Numbered from the stretch's first letter, positions 9,298-18,174 are shown. The stretch is DNA of 64,000 nt from Janibacter limosus (GCF_004295485.1 NZ_CP036164.1:2046001-2110000), one strand, 5' to 3'. Made by a program: numbers and translations. Notes: generated from the sequence alone by a model not told the origin.

Positions 9298-10497
9298 TCA
9301 GGGACGCAGGCGACGGGTGAGATCGACCGTGCCGGGCCCCTCGCCGGGTCCCACGACGCGGTAGCCGGCCTTCTTGTAGAACTTCAGCAGACGCGGCTGG
9401 TCGGCGCCGGTGTTGAGCCACAGCGTGGTGACCCCTGCCGGTGCCAGCGCCTCGGCATGCGCGAGGAGAGCGCGTCCGAGACCGCGCCCCTGCAGGTCGG
9501 GAGCGATCATCAGTCGACCGATCTGCCAGGTGGTCGCTTCCTGCGGGTCGCGGCGCACGCGCACCGACCCGACGAGACGGCCGTGGGACCGGAAGAGGTG
9601 GGTGCTCCACTGCTCGAGGTTGTCGGCGACGGCGGCCTCGTCCTCCGCCGGGGCCCCCCACCAGTGCTGCTCCGGCGTCACCATCTCGATCCAGCAGGCC
9701 TTCTGCAGCACCGCCAGCTCGGCGGCGTCGGCCCGGCTGGCGACGGAGTGGTCGAGACCCGCGAGCTCCCTGGTCGTGGCCGCCACGCTGAGCAGGTCGG
9801 GACGGCGGGCGGCCGTGCGGGTCAGCCGCTGCTCGTGCCGCCACTGCGCGATGGCCGCGTGGTTGCCGCCGAGCAGGACCTCGGGGACGTCTCGCTCCAC
9901 GCCGGCGGCGTCGGTCCAGGACGACGGCTTGGTGTAGATGGGGTACTCGAGCAAGCCCCCTTCGTGCGACTCCTCGACCAGGGACTCGGCGTTGCCGACG
10001 ACTCCCGGCAGGAGCCGGCCGATGGCCTCGACCATGGCCAGGACGGCGACCTCGCCGCCGTTGAGCACGTAGTCCCCGAGCGAGACGACCCGCACCTCCA
10101 TGCGGTCGGCGGCCCACTCGTAGACACGCTCGTCGATGCCCTCGTAGCGACCGCAGGCGAAGGCCAGCCACGGTGCCCCAGCGAGCTCCCTGGCCATCGT
10201 CTGGCTGAAACGCTCGCCACCGGGGCCGGGGACGACCAGCACGGGAGCAGCGCCCGTGCTCTCGTCCGCCGAGTCGAGCACGTGGGTGAGCGCCTCGCTC
10301 CACGGCTGCGGCTTCATGACCATGCCCGCTCCCCCGCCGTACGGGGTGTCGTCGACGGTGCGGTGCCGGTCGTGGGCGAAGTCGCGCAGGTCGTGCACGC
10401 GCAGGTCGATCAGCCCGTCACGTCGGGCCTTGCCGATGAGCGAGATGTCGAGGGCGTCGAGGTACTGGGGGAAGATCGAGACCGCGTCGATGCGCAC
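9298..10497 (-). CDS. trmD: tRNA (guanine37-N1)-methyltransferase TrmD fused to a GNAT acetyltransferase domain
   Basis: A 399-residue protein, about 150 residues longer than ordinary TrmD. Residues 1-~240 are TrmD, which methylates G37 of tRNA to prevent frameshifting: [29 protein letters not shown], the trefoil-knot motif [15 protein letters not shown] and [11 protein letters not shown] are all present. Residues ~250-399 form a GNAT fold with the acetyl-CoA loop [20 protein letters not shown] and the final [13 protein letters not shown]. The two parts are in one continuous frame. The acetylated substrate is unknown. It follows rimM after three bases. Confidence 0.93.
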   Translation of the reverse strand: MRIDAVSIFPQYLDALDISLIGKARRDGLIDLRVHDLRDFAHDRHRTVDDTPYGGGAGMVMKPQPWSEALTHVLDSADESTGAAPVLVVPGPGGERFSQTMARELAGAPWLAFACGRYEGIDERVYEWAADRMEVRVVSLGDYVLNGGEVAVLAMVEAIGRLLPGVVGNAESLVEESHEGGLLEYPIYTKPSSWTDAAGVERDVPEVLLGGNHAAIAQWRHEQRLTRTAARRPDLLSVAATTRELAGLDHSVASRADAAELAVLQKACWIEMVTPEQHWWGAPAEDEAAVADNLEQWSTHLFRSHGRLVGSVRVRRDPQEATTWQIGRLMIAPDLQGRGLGRALLAHAEALAPAGVTTLWLNTGADQPRLLKFYKKAGYRVVGPGEGPGTVDLTRRLRP

Positions 10498-10500
10498 GGC

Positions 10501-11049
10501 TCACTCCCCCTTCGCGTCGAGGTCGAGCAGCCCGGGGGGCGCGTCGACGACGATCCGCCCGCCCGCGGGGTCGACCTCCGGGACGATCTCCTCGACGAAG
10601 GGGACGAGCGCCTCCGAGCCGTCGGGACGACGCACCCGCAGCCGGTCCTGGGCGGCGCCGAGCTCCAGGGCGACGACCTCGCCGAGCACCGTCCCGGAGG
10701 GGTCGACCGCCTGCAGGCCCACAAGGTCCTCCTCGTACCAGCCCTCGTCGTCCTGCGTCGGGTCCGGCTGGTCCAGCGCCAGCACCAGCCGGGTGCCGCG
10801 CAGGGACTCGGCGCCCGTGCGGTCGGGGATGCCCTCGAAGCCCAGCAGCCAGACGCCCTGATGGACGCGGGTCGTCGCGAGCGTCAGCTGGCGGGGGACG
10901 CCGGACCCCTCGCTCGCGCGGGTGTCGAAGACGGTCCCGGGCACGAAGCGCGCCTCGGGGTCGTCGGTGTGCAGCTGCACGGTGACCTCACCGCGCAGGG
11001 CGTGGGGCTTGCCGATGCGGGCGACCACGTGGCCATCGGTGCGACTCAT
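10501..11049 (-). CDS. rimM: Ribosome maturation factor RimM
   Basis: A 182-residue 16S rRNA processing factor that binds S19 during 30S head assembly. The N-terminal RimM domain shows ARIGKPHALRGEVTVQLHTDDPEARF, followed by the PRC barrel with WYEEDLVGLQAVDPSGTVLGEVVAL and VPFVEEIVPEVDPAGGRIVVD. The ATG at 11049 is chosen because similarity begins right there. It lies between khpA and trmD in the conserved rpsP-khpA-rimM-trmD-rplS order. Confidence 0.95.
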   Translation of the reverse strand: MSRTDGHVVARIGKPHALRGEVTVQLHTDDPEARFVPGTVFDTRASEGSGVPRQLTLATTRVHQGVWLLGFEGIPDRTGAESLRGTRLVLALDQPDPTQDDEGWYEEDLVGLQAVDPSGTVLGEVVALELGAAQDRLRVRRPDGSEALVPFVEEIVPEVDPAGGRIVVDAPPGLLDLDAKGE

Positions 11050-11143
11050 GCGGGACAACCTATGCAGCCGGGCCCCGACATGGCGAATGGCCGCCCTCCC
11101 CGTGGGGATGGCGGCCATTCGGCCACGAGGTGAGCGCCGGGTG

Positions 11144-11386
11144 TCAGCGCTCGCGGTCGGTGTCGACGATGTCGATCCGCACGTTGTCGCCGCCGCCGAG
11201 CGCACCGAGGACGGTGCGCAGCGCGGAGGCGGTCCGGCCGGAGCGCCCGATCACGCGACCGAGGTCATCGGGGTGCACGCGCACCTCGAGGATCTCGCCG
11301 CGACGCAGGTTCTTGCTCCGCACGACGACGTCGTCCTTGTGGTCGACGATGCCGGTGACCAGGTGCTCGAGCGCCTCGTCGAGCAT
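11144..11386 (-). CDS. khpA: KH-domain RNA-binding protein KhpA
   Basis: An 80-residue single KH-domain protein with the GxxG loop in VIGRSGRTASALRTVL. KhpA partners KhpB/Jag in RNA binding linked to cell-wall growth in Gram-positives. One base separates its ATG at 11386 from the rpsP stop, so it is in the rpsP operon. Confidence 0.93.
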   Translation of the reverse strand: MLDEALEHLVTGIVDHKDDVVVRSKNLRRGEILEVRVHPDDLGRVIGRSGRTASALRTVLGALGGGDNVRIDIVDTDRER

Positions 11387-11387
11387 C

Positions 11388-11921
11388 TCAGGCCTCGGTG
11401 GTCTCGGCCTCGGCCGGAGCGTCCTCGGCCGGAGCCTCGGCAGCAGCCTTCTCCTCGGCGGCCTTGGCGTCGGCAGCAGCCTTCTCCTCGGCAGCCTTGG
11501 CGTCGGCCGCCTTCTTGTCAGCGGCCTCCTTGTCGGCCTTCTTCTTCGCCGTGATGGCCTCGTGCTCGCCGGCCTCCTTGTCGGAGGACGCGAGGGCAGC
11601 CTCGTAGAGGTCCTTCTTGGAGGCCTTGGGCTCCTTGACCTTCAGGGTGCCCTCGGCGCCGGGCTCGCCCTTGAACTTCTGCCAGTCACCGGTGATCTTG
11701 AGCAGCGCGGCGACGGCCTCGGTGGGCTGGGCGCCCTGGGAGAGCCAGTGCTGGGCGCGCTCGCCGTCGATCTTGATGACCGAGGGCTCCTCGGTGGGGT
11801 GGTACTGACCGATCTCCTCGATGGCACGGCCATCGCGCTTGGCGCGGGAGTCCATGATGACGACGCGGTAGAACGGCTTGTGGATCTTGCCCATACGCTT
11901 CAGGCGGATCTTGACGGCCAC
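11388..11921 (-). CDS. rpsP: 30S ribosomal protein S16 with long Ala/Lys/Glu tail
   Basis: A 177-residue bS16. Residues 1-~85 are the ribosomal domain ([39 protein letters not shown]). The remaining ~90 residues are low-complexity repeats of the [11 protein letters not shown] type ending in an acidic tail, an extension seen in many actinobacteria. The start is GTG at 11921 with GAAGGGACC upstream. A promoter element shared with rpmB lies at 12061-12075. Confidence 0.95.
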   Translation of the reverse strand: MAVKIRLKRMGKIHKPFYRVVIMDSRAKRDGRAIEEIGQYHPTEEPSVIKIDGERAQHWLSQGAQPTEAVAALLKITGDWQKFKGEPGAEGTLKVKEPKASKKDLYEAALASSDKEAGEHEAITAKKKADKEAADKKAADAKAAEEKAAADAKAAEEKAAAEAPAEDAPAEAETTEA

Positions 11922-12048
11922 GTGAGTGGTCCCTTCAGTCATGAGCACGGCGAGACCGTGCGCTGGTCGCACGGGGTATCGAGCTCGGGGTGTAGGCATC
12001 CGGCGCGCAGGAGAGATCACCGGCGCGGACGGGTACGCAGGGGATTCT

Positions 12049-12075
12049 TCCACGGGGGCGCCGCAGGGCCAAAAC
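12049..12075 (-). promoter_or_regulatory. Candidate rpsP operon promoter sharing a 15-mer with the rpmB promoter
   Basis: On the minus strand GTTTTGGCCCTGCGG (12075 to 12061) is identical to the element before rpmB. Twelve bases further, at the place of the rpmB -10 box TACTCT, is AGAATC within GGAAGAATCC. The match is seen; promoter function is inferred. Confidence 0.5.
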
Positions 12076-12098
12076 AGCGACGGCGGACACGCACCAGC

Positions 12099-12141
12099 AC
12101 GAAGGGGGGAGGTCGCCGCCGCGGTGGCCTCCCCCCTTCGT
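12099..12141 (-). terminator. Hairpin terminator after the Rrf2 gene, built from a CGAAGGG pair
   Basis: A perfect 14-bp stem pairs ACGAAGGGGGGAGG (12099-12112) with its complement at 12128-12141 around a 15-base loop, starting seven bases after the rrf2 stop. There is no T tract. The stem consists of two inverted copies of the dispersed CGAAGGG word. Confidence 0.75.
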
Positions 12142-12147
12142 CGTCGG

Positions 12148-12609
12148 TCAGCGGTTCTCCCAGGCCCCGGGGGCGGCGACGGCGGTCCGGACCGCAGCGG
12201 GGAAGTCGCCCGCGAGCACGTCGGCGAGGCTCGTGCCGTCGAGGACCGACCGGACGCTGGAGCGCACCGCGACCCACAGCGTCGGCAGGTGCGTGGCCGC
12301 GCCGTCGTAGCTGGTCGCCTGCGGCCGCTCCCCGCGGACCTCGGCGAGGGGGCCGTCGACGGCCCGGATGACGTCACCGACCGCGATCCCGCTCGCCGGC
12401 CGCGCGAGCAGGTACCCGCCGCTGGCCCCCATGCGGCTCGTCACGAGCTCCGCGCGACGCAGGTCGGCGAGGATCGCCTCGAGGAACTTGCGCGGCAGGT
12501 CCTGATCGGCGGCCAGCCGCACGACGGAGACCGGTGTCCCCCCTTCGCCGGAGGCCGCGAGGGTCAGCATCGCGCGGACGGCGTAGTCCGACCGGGCAGA
12601 GATGTCCAT
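12148..12609 (-). CDS. Rrf2 family transcriptional regulator
   Basis: A 153-residue Rrf2-type winged-helix repressor starting [56 protein letters not shown] is the conserved recognition-helix and wing region. The three Cys that bind Fe-S in IscR/NsrR-type members are absent, which puts it nearer the sulfur-responsive CymR-like members; that is inference. It is divergent from a TauE/SafE exporter, and a palindrome in the shared region is a candidate operator. GATACT lies seven bases before the ATG. Confidence 0.9.
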   Translation of the reverse strand: MDISARSDYAVRAMLTLAASGEGGTPVSVVRLAADQDLPRKFLEAILADLRRAELVTSRMGASGGYLLARPASGIAVGDVIRAVDGPLAEVRGERPQATSYDGAATHLPTLWVAVRSSVRSVLDGTSLADVLAGDFPAAVRTAVAAPGAWENR

Positions 12610-12661
12610 GCCCCCCAGTATCCCGGCTCGCAGCCGTCGCGATCGCCCACGTCGTGAGACA

Positions 12662-12674
12662 TAACGCGGCGTTA
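12662..12674. promoter_or_regulatory. Perfect 6-1-6 palindrome, candidate Rrf2 operator
   Basis: TAACGCGGCGTTA is a perfect inverted repeat around one central G, directly upstream of a TTGACC box (12676-12681) that, with CAAACT 18 bases later (12700-12705), could be the exporter promoter. Its place between the divergent regulator and exporter genes suggests an operator. Confidence 0.5.
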
Positions 12675-12774
12675 CTTGACCCATAAGCAGATGTTGGATC
12701 AAACTCCTGCACAACAGGTGGGAGATCCTCTCGCCCGTCGCGCCGCACACTCCTCACGGAAAAGAGTCCTCCGT

Positions 12775-13698
12775 ATGCGCAAGCTCGTCCTCCTGGCCAT
12801 CGTGGGCCTGCTCGCCCAGCTCGTCGACGGGTCGCTCGGCATGGCCTACGGCGTCACGACGACCACCCTCCTGCTCGCCATCGGCACCAACCCGGTCGCC
12901 GCCTCGGCGACCGTGCACCTCGCCGAGATCGGGACGACCCTCGTCTCGGGTGCCTCGCACTGGCGCTTCGGCAACGTCGACTGGCCCGTGGTGCTCAAGA
13001 TCGGTGTCCCGGGCGCCCTCGGGTCCTTCGCCGGCGCCACCTTCCTCGCCAGCCTCGACACCTCGACCGCCAAGCCGCTGATGTCCGGGATCCTGCTGGC
13101 GCTCGGCCTGTACGTCCTGGTCCGCTTCACCTTCAAGGGCCTGCGCAAGGACCGCCTCGGCACTCCACTGCGCAAGCGCTTCCTCACCCCGCTGGGTCTC
13201 TTCGGCGGCTTCGTCGACGCGACCGGTGGCGGCGGCTGGGGCCCGGTCGGCACACCGGCGATCCTCGCGAGCGGTCGGCTGGAGCCGCGCAAGGTCATCG
13301 GCTCGATCGACACGAGCGAGTTCCTCGTCTCCGTCGCCGCGAGCATCGGCTTCCTCGCTGCGCTCGGGTCCCAGGGCATCAACTTCTCGTGGGTGGCCAT
13401 GCTCTTCGTCGGCGGAGCCATCGCGGCCCCGATCGCGGCTTGGATCGTGCGCACCATCCCCCCGCGCATCCTCGGCTCGCTCGTCGGCGGGGTCATCGTC
13501 CTGACCAATGCCCGCACGATCATCGGCAAGGACGGTCTGGCTCTCGACGGCGGCGCCACCTGGCTGGTCTACGCCCTCGTCTGGGTCGTCTGGGTCGGCG
13601 CCGTGCTCTACAGCCTGCGCGCCCACCGCGCCGAGGTGGCCGCGGAGTCGGCCGGCTCCGCCGAGCCGGAGCGCGAGCTGGTGGGCGACCCCGCCTGA
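12775..13698 (+). CDS. TauE/SafE family sulfite exporter-like permease
   Basis: A 307-residue integral membrane protein with about eight hydrophobic helices. The repeated domain signature is seen in the N-half (GSLGMAYGVTTTTLLLAIGTNPVAASATVHLAEIG) and C-half (GGFVDATGGGGWGPVGTPAIL). Family members move sulfite, sulfonates or other organosulfur anions across the membrane; the actual substrate is not readable. The ATG at 12775 has GGAAAAGAG upstream; an earlier in-frame ATG at 12676 gives a tail lacking similarity. Divergence from an Rrf2 regulator suggests sulfur-responsive control. Confidence 0.88.
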   Translation: MRKLVLLAIVGLLAQLVDGSLGMAYGVTTTTLLLAIGTNPVAASATVHLAEIGTTLVSGASHWRFGNVDWPVVLKIGVPGALGSFAGATFLASLDTSTAKPLMSGILLALGLYVLVRFTFKGLRKDRLGTPLRKRFLTPLGLFGGFVDATGGGGWGPVGTPAILASGRLEPRKVIGSIDTSEFLVSVAASIGFLAALGSQGINFSWVAMLFVGGAIAAPIAAWIVRTIPPRILGSLVGGVIVLTNARTIIGKDGLALDGGATWLVYALVWVVWVGAVLYSLRAHRAEVAAESAGSAEPERELVGDPA

Positions 13699-13740
13699 GC
13701 CCACCGGCCCCCGGGATGTGGACGGCCGGGCGAAGGGGGG

Positions 13741-14829
13741 TCAGCGCCCCCCGACGCGCCTGCCCCGCAGGATCACGTGCTCGGGTGTGCCACAGGCCCG
13801 CACGTCCTCGCGGGGGTCCTCGGCGAGGACCACGAGGTCGGCGTCCTCGCCTTCGGCGATGGCGGGACGACCGAGCCAGGTCCGTGAGGACCAGGTCCCG
13901 GCGGCGAGCGCCTCCTGCGTGGAGAAGCCGGCCCGCACGAGCAGCTCCATCTCCTGGGCGACCAGGCCGTGCGGGAGCGAGCCACCGGCATCGGTGCCCA
14001 CGTAGATCGGGACACCGGCGTCGTGGGCGGCAGCGATCGTCTCGAAGCGTCGCTCGTGGAGCTGCAGCATGTGGCGGGCGTAGTCGGGGAACTTGTCGGC
14101 AGCCGGGGCCGCGATCTGGGGGAAGGTCTCGATGTTGACGAGGGTCGGCACGATGGCGATGCCCCGCTCGGCGAAGGTCGAGATCGTCTCGGGGACGAGC
14201 CCGGTCGCGTGCTCGATGCAGTCGGTGCCGGCGGCCGCGAAGTCGGCGAGCGACTCCTCGCCGAAGCAGTGCGCCGTCACCCGCGCGCCCTCCTCGTGGG
14301 CGGCGGCGATGGCCTCGACGAGGACCTCGCGCGGCCAGCAGGGCGCGAGGTCCCCGACGCCGCGGTCGATCCAGTCACCGACGAGCTTGACCCAGCCGTC
14401 ACCCGCGCGGGCCTCGGCCCGCACGCGGGAGACGAGCTGCTCCGGCTCGACCTCGTGGGCGAAGTTGCGGATGTAGCGCTTGGTCCGCGCGATGTGCCGG
14501 CCGGCCCGGATGATCTTGGGCAGGTCATCACGCTCGTCGATCCAGCGGGTGTCGGCAGGCGAGCCGGCGTCGCGGATGAGCAGGGTGCCCGCGTCGCGGT
14601 CGGCCACGGCCTGGGCCTCGCTCGTGGCGTCGTCGACCGCCCCGTGCGCGTCGAGACCGACGTGGCAGTGGGCATCGACGAAGCCCGGCAGGACGAACCC
14701 GCTCACGGTCTCGACGTCGCCGCTCGTGGGCGGGGTGAAGGAGACGACGCCGTCGATCACCCACAGCTCAGGGACGCTCTCGTGCTCGGAGATGAGGACC
14801 TCGCCCGTGACGTGCAGCACATCAGCCAT
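13741..14829 (-). CDS. Amidohydrolase family protein
   Basis: A 362-residue metal-dependent hydrolase of the imidazolonepropionase-like group. The composite beta-domain is followed by the metal motif GFVDAHCHVGLD (HxH), later His residues in VTAHCFGEES and EHATGLVP, and the Asp in YVGTDAGGSLPHG. Such enzymes hydrolyse cyclic amides, prolyl dipeptides or related bonds; no substrate can be assigned. It lies convergent with the exporter gene and is followed upstream by a tandem-repeat array. Confidence 0.87.
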   Translation of the reverse strand: MADVLHVTGEVLISEHESVPELWVIDGVVSFTPPTSGDVETVSGFVLPGFVDAHCHVGLDAHGAVDDATSEAQAVADRDAGTLLIRDAGSPADTRWIDERDDLPKIIRAGRHIARTKRYIRNFAHEVEPEQLVSRVRAEARAGDGWVKLVGDWIDRGVGDLAPCWPREVLVEAIAAAHEEGARVTAHCFGEESLADFAAAGTDCIEHATGLVPETISTFAERGIAIVPTLVNIETFPQIAAPAADKFPDYARHMLQLHERRFETIAAAHDAGVPIYVGTDAGGSLPHGLVAQEMELLVRAGFSTQEALAAGTWSSRTWLGRPAIAEGEDADLVVLAEDPREDVRACGTPEHVILRGRRVGGR

Positions 14830-14840
14830 GGCCCGAGGCT

Positions 14841-14945
14841 ATCCGAGAAGCCAGGCCCACGGCCCCTGAGGAGCCATCCGAGAAGCCAGGCCCACGGCCC
14901 CTGAGGAGCCATCCGAGAAGCCAGGCCCACGGCCCCTGAGGAGCT
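14841..14945. repeat. 35-bp tandem repeat, three perfect or near-perfect copies
   Basis: The unit starting ATCCGAGAAGCCAGGCCC begins at 14841, 14876 and 14911. The array is followed by CTCGCTCCGCGAGCGTCTCGA (14943-14963), a GC-rich hairpin-forming stretch that resembles dispersed repeats I associate with actinobacterial intergenic regions. It lies between the amidohydrolase start and the next gene's stop. Confidence 0.9.
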
Positions 14946-14968
14946 CGCTCCGCGAGCGTCTCGAAGGG

Positions 14969-15610
14969 TCAGCCGATCGCGTCGTCGATGGGCGTGGACC
15001 CGTCGTGGAACTCGATGGTCCGTCGGCTGGTCGCGTTGGCGCGCAACGTCGCCGCGATGACGCGGGCGACATTGGCGCGCGACACCTTGCCGCTGCCCTC
15101 GCGGCCGACCGCGATCGATCCGGTGGGCGGGTCGAGGGTCAGCCCGCTCGGGCCGAGGACGGTCCAGTCGAGCTCGGTCGCGCGCAGGTGCTCGTCGGCG
15201 GCGGCCTTGGCCTGCGCGTAGGCGAAGAAGGGGGTGCTGGGATCCACGCCGTGGTCGGTGCCGGCACCGCAGTAGCTGACCATCACATAGCGCTGGACCC
15301 CGGCCTGCACCGCGGCGTCCATCGAGCGGATCGCCGCGTCCTGGTCGACCGCTCGGGTGCGTGCGGGGTCGCCGCCGCCAGCGCCGGCGGACCACACCAC
15401 CGCGTCGTGACCGGTGATGACCTCGGCGATGCCAGCGACGTCGAGCTGCTCGACGTCGGCGACGACGGGGGTGGCTCCGGCCGCCTGGACCTCGGCGGCG
15501 TGAGCGGGGTTGCGGATGAGGGAGGTGACCGAGTGGCCCTCCTCGACGAGGAGCGGCGCGAGGAGCAGGGCGATCTTGCCGTGCCCGCCGATGACGACGA
15601 TGCGAGACAT
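14969..15610 (-). CDS. NAD(P)-binding (atypical SDR) protein
   Basis: A 213-residue Rossmann-fold protein starting MSRIVVIGGHGKIALLLAPLL; GGHGKIA is the dinucleotide-binding glycine motif of atypical SDRs (NmrA/SDR_a5-like). VVADVEQLDVAGIAEVITGHDAVVWSAGAGG and YVMVSYCGAG match the family. Homologues are often called NAD-dependent epimerase/dehydratase but enzymatic roles are mostly unproved. The ATG at 15610 places the glycine motif at residues 8-13, as usual. Confidence 0.85.
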   Translation of the reverse strand: MSRIVVIGGHGKIALLLAPLLVEEGHSVTSLIRNPAHAAEVQAAGATPVVADVEQLDVAGIAEVITGHDAVVWSAGAGGGDPARTRAVDQDAAIRSMDAAVQAGVQRYVMVSYCGAGTDHGVDPSTPFFAYAQAKAAADEHLRATELDWTVLGPSGLTLDPPTGSIAVGREGSGKVSRANVARVIAATLRANATSRRTIEFHDGSTPIDDAIG

Positions 15611-15675
15611 GACGAGTCCTTCCGGTGTGAGGGTCCGGTGGGCGCCGGACACCTCCACCTCATCACATCGCGACG

Positions 15676-15726
15676 TCAGCGGTCAGACGAGATCAGCGGT
15701 CAGAGGAGATCAGCGGTCAGAGGTGA
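15676..15726. repeat. 17-bp tandem repeat, three copies, running into a gene end
   Basis: Copies of TCAGCGGTCAGAGGAGA-type units start at 15676, 15693 and 15710. The third copy encodes the last residues (TSDR and stop) of the hydrolase on the minus strand, so the array probably arose by duplication of the gene's 3' end. Confidence 0.85.
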
Positions 15727-16510
15727 TCAGTGCCCGCAGTGCGGCGACGGTCACCTCGGGCTGCTCCGAGTGGACCCAGTGCCCGGCGTCCTTGACGGTG
15801 ACGTGCCGCATCCGCGGGAAGAGACGTCGCATCTGCGCCTCGTCCTCGTCGGTGACATAGCGCGAGCGGGCTCCCGAGAGCCACAGCACGGGCTCGTCGA
15901 AGGGGGGCAGCCCCGCGATCTCGTCCTGCGGCCACCCACCGATCGTGGCGATGTCCCGCCCGATGACCTCGAGGTTGGGCTGCCAGCGCCAGCCACTCCC
16001 TTCGCGTCGCAGGTTCTGCAGCAGGAAGGCCCGCACGCCGGCATCGGGCGCGGCCTCCTGCATGGCGGCATCGGCGTCGGCGCGCGACTCGATCGCGTCG
16101 AGGTCCATGGCCTGCATCGCGGCGATGTAGGTCTCGAACTCGGTGAAGCTCGTCGTGGCCGCCGGGGAGATGTCGACGACGCACAGCCGTGACACCAGCT
16201 CGGGGTGGCGCAGGGCGAGGAGCATCGCGATCTTGCCGCCCATGGAGTGCCCGACGACGACCCATGGCTCATCGGCGTCGATGCCGCGCAGCGTGTCCGC
16301 CACGATGTCTGCGTCGGCCACGTAGTCGAAGCGATCGGTCCACCCGGAGCGCCCGTGGTCGGGCATGTCCAGCAGCGTCGGGCGAGCGATGTCGGTCAGG
16401 CCCTTGGCGATCTGGGTCCAGTTGCGTCCCTGCCCGAAGAGCCCGTGGCAGAAGGCGATCCGAGGACCGGTGTCACCCGAGGAAACCGCGTGGAGGGTCG
16501 GGGAGCTCAC
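15710..16510 (-). CDS. Alpha/beta hydrolase
   Basis: A 266-residue alpha/beta-hydrolase-fold protein. The oxyanion region FCHGLFGQGRNW, the nucleophile elbow VVGHSMGGKIA (Ser), and a C-terminal His in DAGHWVHSEQPE are visible, so the triad is complete. It resembles esterase YbfF-type proteins; substrate unknown. The start is GTG at 16510, seven bases after the ffh stop, so it is probably co-transcribed with ffh. Confidence 0.88.
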   Translation of the reverse strand: MSSPTLHAVSSGDTGPRIAFCHGLFGQGRNWTQIAKGLTDIARPTLLDMPDHGRSGWTDRFDYVADADIVADTLRGIDADEPWVVVGHSMGGKIAMLLALRHPELVSRLCVVDISPAATTSFTEFETYIAAMQAMDLDAIESRADADAAMQEAAPDAGVRAFLLQNLRREGSGWRWQPNLEVIGRDIATIGGWPQDEIAGLPPFDEPVLWLSGARSRYVTDEDEAQMRRLFPRMRHVTVKDAGHWVHSEQPEVTVAALRALITSDR

Positions 16511-16517
16511 GTCGATC

Positions 16518-18137
16518 TCAGCTGCCGCCGAGGAACTTCTCGAAGCCCTTGGGCAGCTGGCTCGGGTCGAGGTCGGCCGGCGGGCCTGCCGGACCGTCCG
16601 CTGCTCCCCCGCCGAAGGCCGCGCCGGCAGGGCCTGCCGGGCCGCGACCGGCTGCCCGCTCCGCGGCCTCGCGCTCCTGCTGGGCACGCTTGGCCGGGTT
16701 GCCGGACTTGCCCTTCTTCTTCGGCTGCTTGACCTGCTTCTTGCGGCCACCGCCCATGCCGGGCACCCCGGGCATGCCCGGCATGCCGCCGCCGCGGGCG
16801 AGCTGCTTCATCATCTTCTGCGCCTCGCCGAAGCGCTCGAGCAGCTGGTTGACCTCGGAGACGGTCACGCCGGAGCCCTTGGCGATGCGCGAGCGGCGCG
16901 AGCCGTTGATCTGCTTGGGGTGGGTCCGCTCGAAGGGGGTCATCGAGCGGACCATCGCCTCGACCCGGTCGAACTCGCGCTCGTCGAGGTTGTCCAGCTG
17001 GGCCGACATCTGGCCCATGCCCGGCATCATCTTGAGCATCGACTTCAGCGAGCCCATCCGCTTGAGCGCGGACATCTGCTGGAGGAAGTCGTCGAAGGTG
17101 AAGTCCTCGGCCGCGAGGAACTTGCGCTGCATCTCCTCGGCCTCGCCGGCCTCGAAGGCGCGCTCGGCCTGCTCGATGAGGGTGAGCACGTCACCCATGT
17201 CGAGGATGCGGCTGGCCATCCGGTCGGGGTGGAAGACCTCGATGTCCTTGGTCTGCTCACCCGTGGAGGCGAACATGATCGGTCGGCCCGTGGTCCCGGC
17301 GACCGACAGGGCCGCACCACCGCGGGCGTCGCCATCGAGCTTGGACAGGACGACACCCGTGAAGTCGACGCCCTCGGCGAAGGCCCGGGCGGTCTCGACC
17401 GCGGCCTGGCCGATCATCGCGTCGATGACGAAGAGGACCTCGTCGGGGTTGACCGCGGAGCGGATGTCCGCAGCCTGCTGCATCAGCTCGGCGTCGACCG
17501 CCAGGCGACCGGCGGTGTCGACGATGACGACGTCGTGCAGCTGGGACTGGGCGTGGGCGATGCCCGCGCGGCTGACCGAGACGGGGTCACCGAAGGAGCG
17601 CGTCCCCTCGCCCGAGTCGAGCACGGCATCGTGGCCGCCCATGTTGCCGCGCTCCGGGGCGAAGACGGGGACACCAGCGCGCTCACCGGTCACCTCGAGC
17701 TGCGTGACGGCGTTGGGTCGCTGCAGGTCGGCCGCGACGAGGAGCGGCGTGTGGCCCTGCTGCTTGAGCCATGCGCCGAGCTTGCCGGCGAAGGTCGTCT
17801 TGCCGGAGCCCTGGAGGCCGGCGAGCATGATGACGGTCGGCGGGCGCTTGGCGAACTGGATGGTCCGCGTGTTGCCTCCGAGGATCGTCACGAGCTCCTC
17901 GTTGACGATCTTGATGACCTGCTGGGCGGGGTTGAGGGCCCCGCTCACCTCGGCGCCGGTGGCCCGCTCGCGCACCGCGGAGGTGAACTCCTTGACGACG
18001 GGCAGGGCGACATCGGCGTCGATGAGGGCCATCCGGATGTCGCGGACGGTCTTGTTGACGTCGGACTCGGACAGGCGTCCCTTGCCGCGAAGGTTCTTGA
18101 AGGTCGCGGTCAGACGGTCGGACAGGCTGGTGAACAC
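16518..18137 (-). CDS. ffh: Signal recognition particle protein Ffh
   Basis: A 539-residue SRP GTPase that binds signal sequences on nascent chains and docks with FtsY. The N domain is followed by the G domain with GLQGSGKTTFAGKLG (~residue 105), DTAGRLAVDAELM and TKLDGDARGGAAL, then the Met-rich M domain (LKSMLKMMPGMGQM, RRSRIAKGSGV). The C-terminus has an unusual basic and Gly/Pro/Met-rich tail. No SRP RNA gene is seen nearby. Confidence 0.97.
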   Translation of the reverse strand: MFTSLSDRLTATFKNLRGKGRLSESDVNKTVRDIRMALIDADVALPVVKEFTSAVRERATGAEVSGALNPAQQVIKIVNEELVTILGGNTRTIQFAKRPPTVIMLAGLQGSGKTTFAGKLGAWLKQQGHTPLLVAADLQRPNAVTQLEVTGERAGVPVFAPERGNMGGHDAVLDSGEGTRSFGDPVSVSRAGIAHAQSQLHDVVIVDTAGRLAVDAELMQQAADIRSAVNPDEVLFVIDAMIGQAAVETARAFAEGVDFTGVVLSKLDGDARGGAALSVAGTTGRPIMFASTGEQTKDIEVFHPDRMASRILDMGDVLTLIEQAERAFEAGEAEEMQRKFLAAEDFTFDDFLQQMSALKRMGSLKSMLKMMPGMGQMSAQLDNLDEREFDRVEAMVRSMTPFERTHPKQINGSRRSRIAKGSGVTVSEVNQLLERFGEAQKMMKQLARGGGMPGMPGVPGMGGGRKKQVKQPKKKGKSGNPAKRAQQEREAAERAAGRGPAGPAGAAFGGGAADGPAGPPADLDPSQLPKGFEKFLGGS

Positions 18138-18174
18138 CCGGCCAAGGGTACTTGCCCGCGGGCACTCCCTTCGC

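Noticed and set aside
14841..14945. Tandem repeats as a possible CRISPR array
   Set aside because: Units are contiguous with no unique spacers, and no cas genes are present.
15676..15726. Attachment site of an integrated element
   Set aside because: No integrase or tRNA nearby and no matching second end; a local duplication explains it.
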